From an archaeon (GTDB taxonomy: Archaea; Nanobdellota; Nanobdellia; Pacearchaeales; GW2011-AR1), in the NCBI GenBank assembly GCA_030593225.1, contig JAUVHP010000057.1, forward strand, positions 1-6,351: 6,351 nucleotides of DNA, read 5' to 3'. This document shows, piece by piece, positions 4,866-6,351 of the stretch. The position numbers and the translations under genes were made by a program. Every line of letters starts with the position of its first letter. The first letter of the stretch is position 1. The notes under the pieces were generated by a model. It was given only the letters and a program-made list of their open reading frames with translations. It had not been told where the DNA came from and did no database searches.

Positions 4866-6351
4866 TGCAAGGTTCTGATAATCCAAATGTAAAAGATATT
4901 TTAAGAAAGCATGGTGCGAGAATTGAAGGACAGATTAAAACAGATGGAACTAGAAATTCTAATTGGAGTCAGTCGTATGTTAAATTTAAAGAAGAGATGG
5001 CTTCTGATTTGTCGAGGTATGAGCGATGGTGTAAAAGTCTTGGAAGTGTGATTAAGTTGAAACTTTCTAAGAAAGATGAAGAGAAAGTTAAAAGGTCATT
5101 GGAAATTGCACATTTAGATATTGAGCCATGGCAGGCCTTGACTCTTGGGGTTATGACTTTTTTGAGTGTTTTCTTTTTTGGATTATTGAGTTCAGTTGCG
5201 ATTATGTTAATTAAAGGAAGTTTTGGAGCATTTCCTTTTTTGTTTTTCTTTTTGATGTTAATTTTTTCTTTATTTTTATTTTATTTTGTTAATGGTTATC
5301 CTGCAAGACTTGCAAATAAATGGAGATTAAAAGCATCAAGTCAAATGGTTCCTGCTATTTTGTATATTGTTGTTTATATGCGGCATACACCGAATTTGGA
5401 AAAAGCTATTGCCTTTGCATCTCAACATTTGCAACCGCCGTTGTCGCTTGATTTTAAGAAAGTTTTTTACAATGTGGAGGTTGGAAAATTTTCTTCTATT
5501 AAAGAAAGTTTGGATAATTATCTTGAGACGTGGAGAGATTATTCTACAGAGTTTATCGAGGCGTTTCATTTAATTGAAAGTAGTTTGTTTGAGCCAGATA
5601 ATTCTAGAAGGATTGCAACTTTGGAAAAATCTTTGCAAGTTATTTTAGACGGTGTTTATGATAAGATGTTGAAGTTTAGTCATAATGTTAGGAGTCCTTT
5701 GACAAATGTTTATATGTTGGGTGTTGTACTTCCGACGCTGGGTTTGGCTTTACTTCCTTTAGCTTCGGCAATGGTTGGAGGTGCCCTTACTTTTATTCAT
5801 GTTTTTGTTTTGTTTAATTTGATTGTTCCTTTTTTTGTGTTTTATTTAACAGACAAAATTTTATTGTTACGACCTGGGGGGCATGGTGAATCTGGTTTAT
5901 TGGAAAAAAATCCACTTTACTCAAAATATAAAAGTAATCAGTATTATTTTAAGGCATTTTTAATTTGTCTACCTTTATTTTTGTTAGGGTTACTTCCTTT
6001 GATTTTTGGTTATACTCCTATTCCTGAATTACTTGGTCTTCAAAAAGATTATACTTTTGCACAATTAGGTATTGGTGATATTCAAGAGAGTTTTTTTGGA
6101 TTTGTTGAAACTGGGGAAGGAGTTATTGGTCCGTTTGGTATTGGTTCTTTGATTTTAAGTATGTTTATTCCCTTGGGGCTTGCTTTATTTTTTGCAATTT
6201 CTTTTAAAGAAAAAACAAAAGAGTTAATTCTTGAAAGAGAAAAAACAAAACAGTTGGAGAGTGAGTTTAATAATTCTTTGTTTCAATTAGGAAACAGAAT
6301 TGGCAATGGTGTTCCTCCTGAGTTGGTTTTTGGCAAGGTTGCTGAATCTTC
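4865..6351 (+). CDS. Type II secretion system F-family platform protein (FlaJ/TadC-like), 3' end outside the window
   Basis: The frame runs from the ATG at 4865 to the window edge without a stop, giving 495 residues plus two bases. It encodes the integral-membrane core on which the motor ATPase acts during pilus assembly or secretion. A cytoplasmic N-terminus (1-88) is followed by hydrophobic segments at about 92-115, 121-144, 283-303, 306-328, 362-382 and 424-446. The long soluble helical region between the second and third (145-280, including QMVPAILYIVVYMRHTPNLEKAIAFA) is the first T2SSF domain. A second begins near 465 (LESEFNNSLFQLGNRIGNGVPPELVFGKVAES), so the full protein probably has two T2SSF domains, as in longer archaeal members. 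The start is supported by GAGGT 7 bases upstream and a one-base overlap with the HEPN-like gene. It presumably partners with the ATPase at 3-1493, now about 3.4 kb away. Confidence 0.88.
   Translation, partial: MQGSDNPNVKDILRKHGARIEGQIKTDGTRNSNWSQSYVKFKEEMASDLSRYERWCKSLGSVIKLKLSKKDEEKVKRSLEIAHLDIEPWQALTLGVMTFLSVFFFGLLSSVAIMLIKGSFGAFPFLFFFLMLIFSLFLFYFVNGYPARLANKWRLKASSQMVPAILYIVVYMRHTPNLEKAIAFASQHLQPPLSLDFKKVFYNVEVGKFSSIKESLDNYLETWRDYSTEFIEAFHLIESSLFEPDNSRRIATLEKSLQVILDGVYDKMLKFSHNVRSPLTNVYMLGVVLPTLGLALLPLASAMVGGALTFIHVFVLFNLIVPFFVFYLTDKILLLRPGGHGESGLLEKNPLYSKYKSNQYYFKAFLICLPLFLLGLLPLIFGYTPIPELLGLQKDYTFAQLGIGDIQESFFGFVETGEGVIGPFGIGSLILSMFIPLGLALFFAISFKEKTKELILEREKTKQLESEFNNSLFQLGNRIGNGVPPELVFGKVAES

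Noticed and set aside
5336..5573. Overlapping open frames on both strands inside the platform gene (5336-5569 minus, 5367-5573 plus)
   Set aside because: Both are out of frame with the continuous platform coding sequence from 4865 to the window edge and have no supporting start signals.

Overview
The window is AT-rich and reads as archaeal. The genes have leaderless-looking promoters, with TATA-like boxes centred about 26 bases before the start codons. The flanking genes are a FlaI/TadA-like ATPase and a FlaJ/TadC-like membrane protein. Stand-alone minimal nucleotidyltransferase (MNT) and HEPN genes are also typical of archaea. The overall style fits a small-genome DPANN lineage such as Pacearchaeota or Woesearchaeota. 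That placement is an inference from gene content and composition; no rRNA or tRNA is present to confirm it.

Layout. Positions 3-1493 hold most of a type II/IV secretion (archaeal type IV pilus) ATPase, cut at its 5' end by the window edge. Positions 4865-6351 hold the first 495 residues of the polytopic platform protein that normally works with such an ATPase, cut at its 3' end. About 3.4 kb of accessory DNA lies between them. (1) An AbrB-like/MNT fusion gene (1594-2379) has tandem palindromes between its TATA box and start codon, and is overlapped by a 56-residue charged helical protein (2358-2528). (2) Two tandem diverged copies of an unrecognised gene follow. The first (2593-3117) seems to have lost its ATG, and the second (3152-3610) has an in-frame stop. 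(3) A small two-helix membrane protein lies on the minus strand (3607-3840). (4) A winged-HTH/MNT gene (3943-4467) and a HEPN-like gene (4464-4865) follow, overlapping by 4 bases. The HEPN stop in turn overlaps the start of the platform gene by one base.

How the parts may work together. The ATPase and platform protein should form the motor and membrane base of one pilus or secretion machine, but here they are separated. The platform gene has become the last gene of an MNT/HEPN operon. The two nucleotidyltransferase modules look like toxin-antitoxin-type or defence cargo. One has a DNA-binding N-terminus next to a likely self-operator; the other has a HEPN partner whose catalytic histidine position is a tyrosine. 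The damaged gene pair suggests a region that gains and decays genes. The most interesting points are the translational coupling of a HEPN gene to a secretion-platform gene, and the candidate AbrB-MNT plus small-protein module with its operator.
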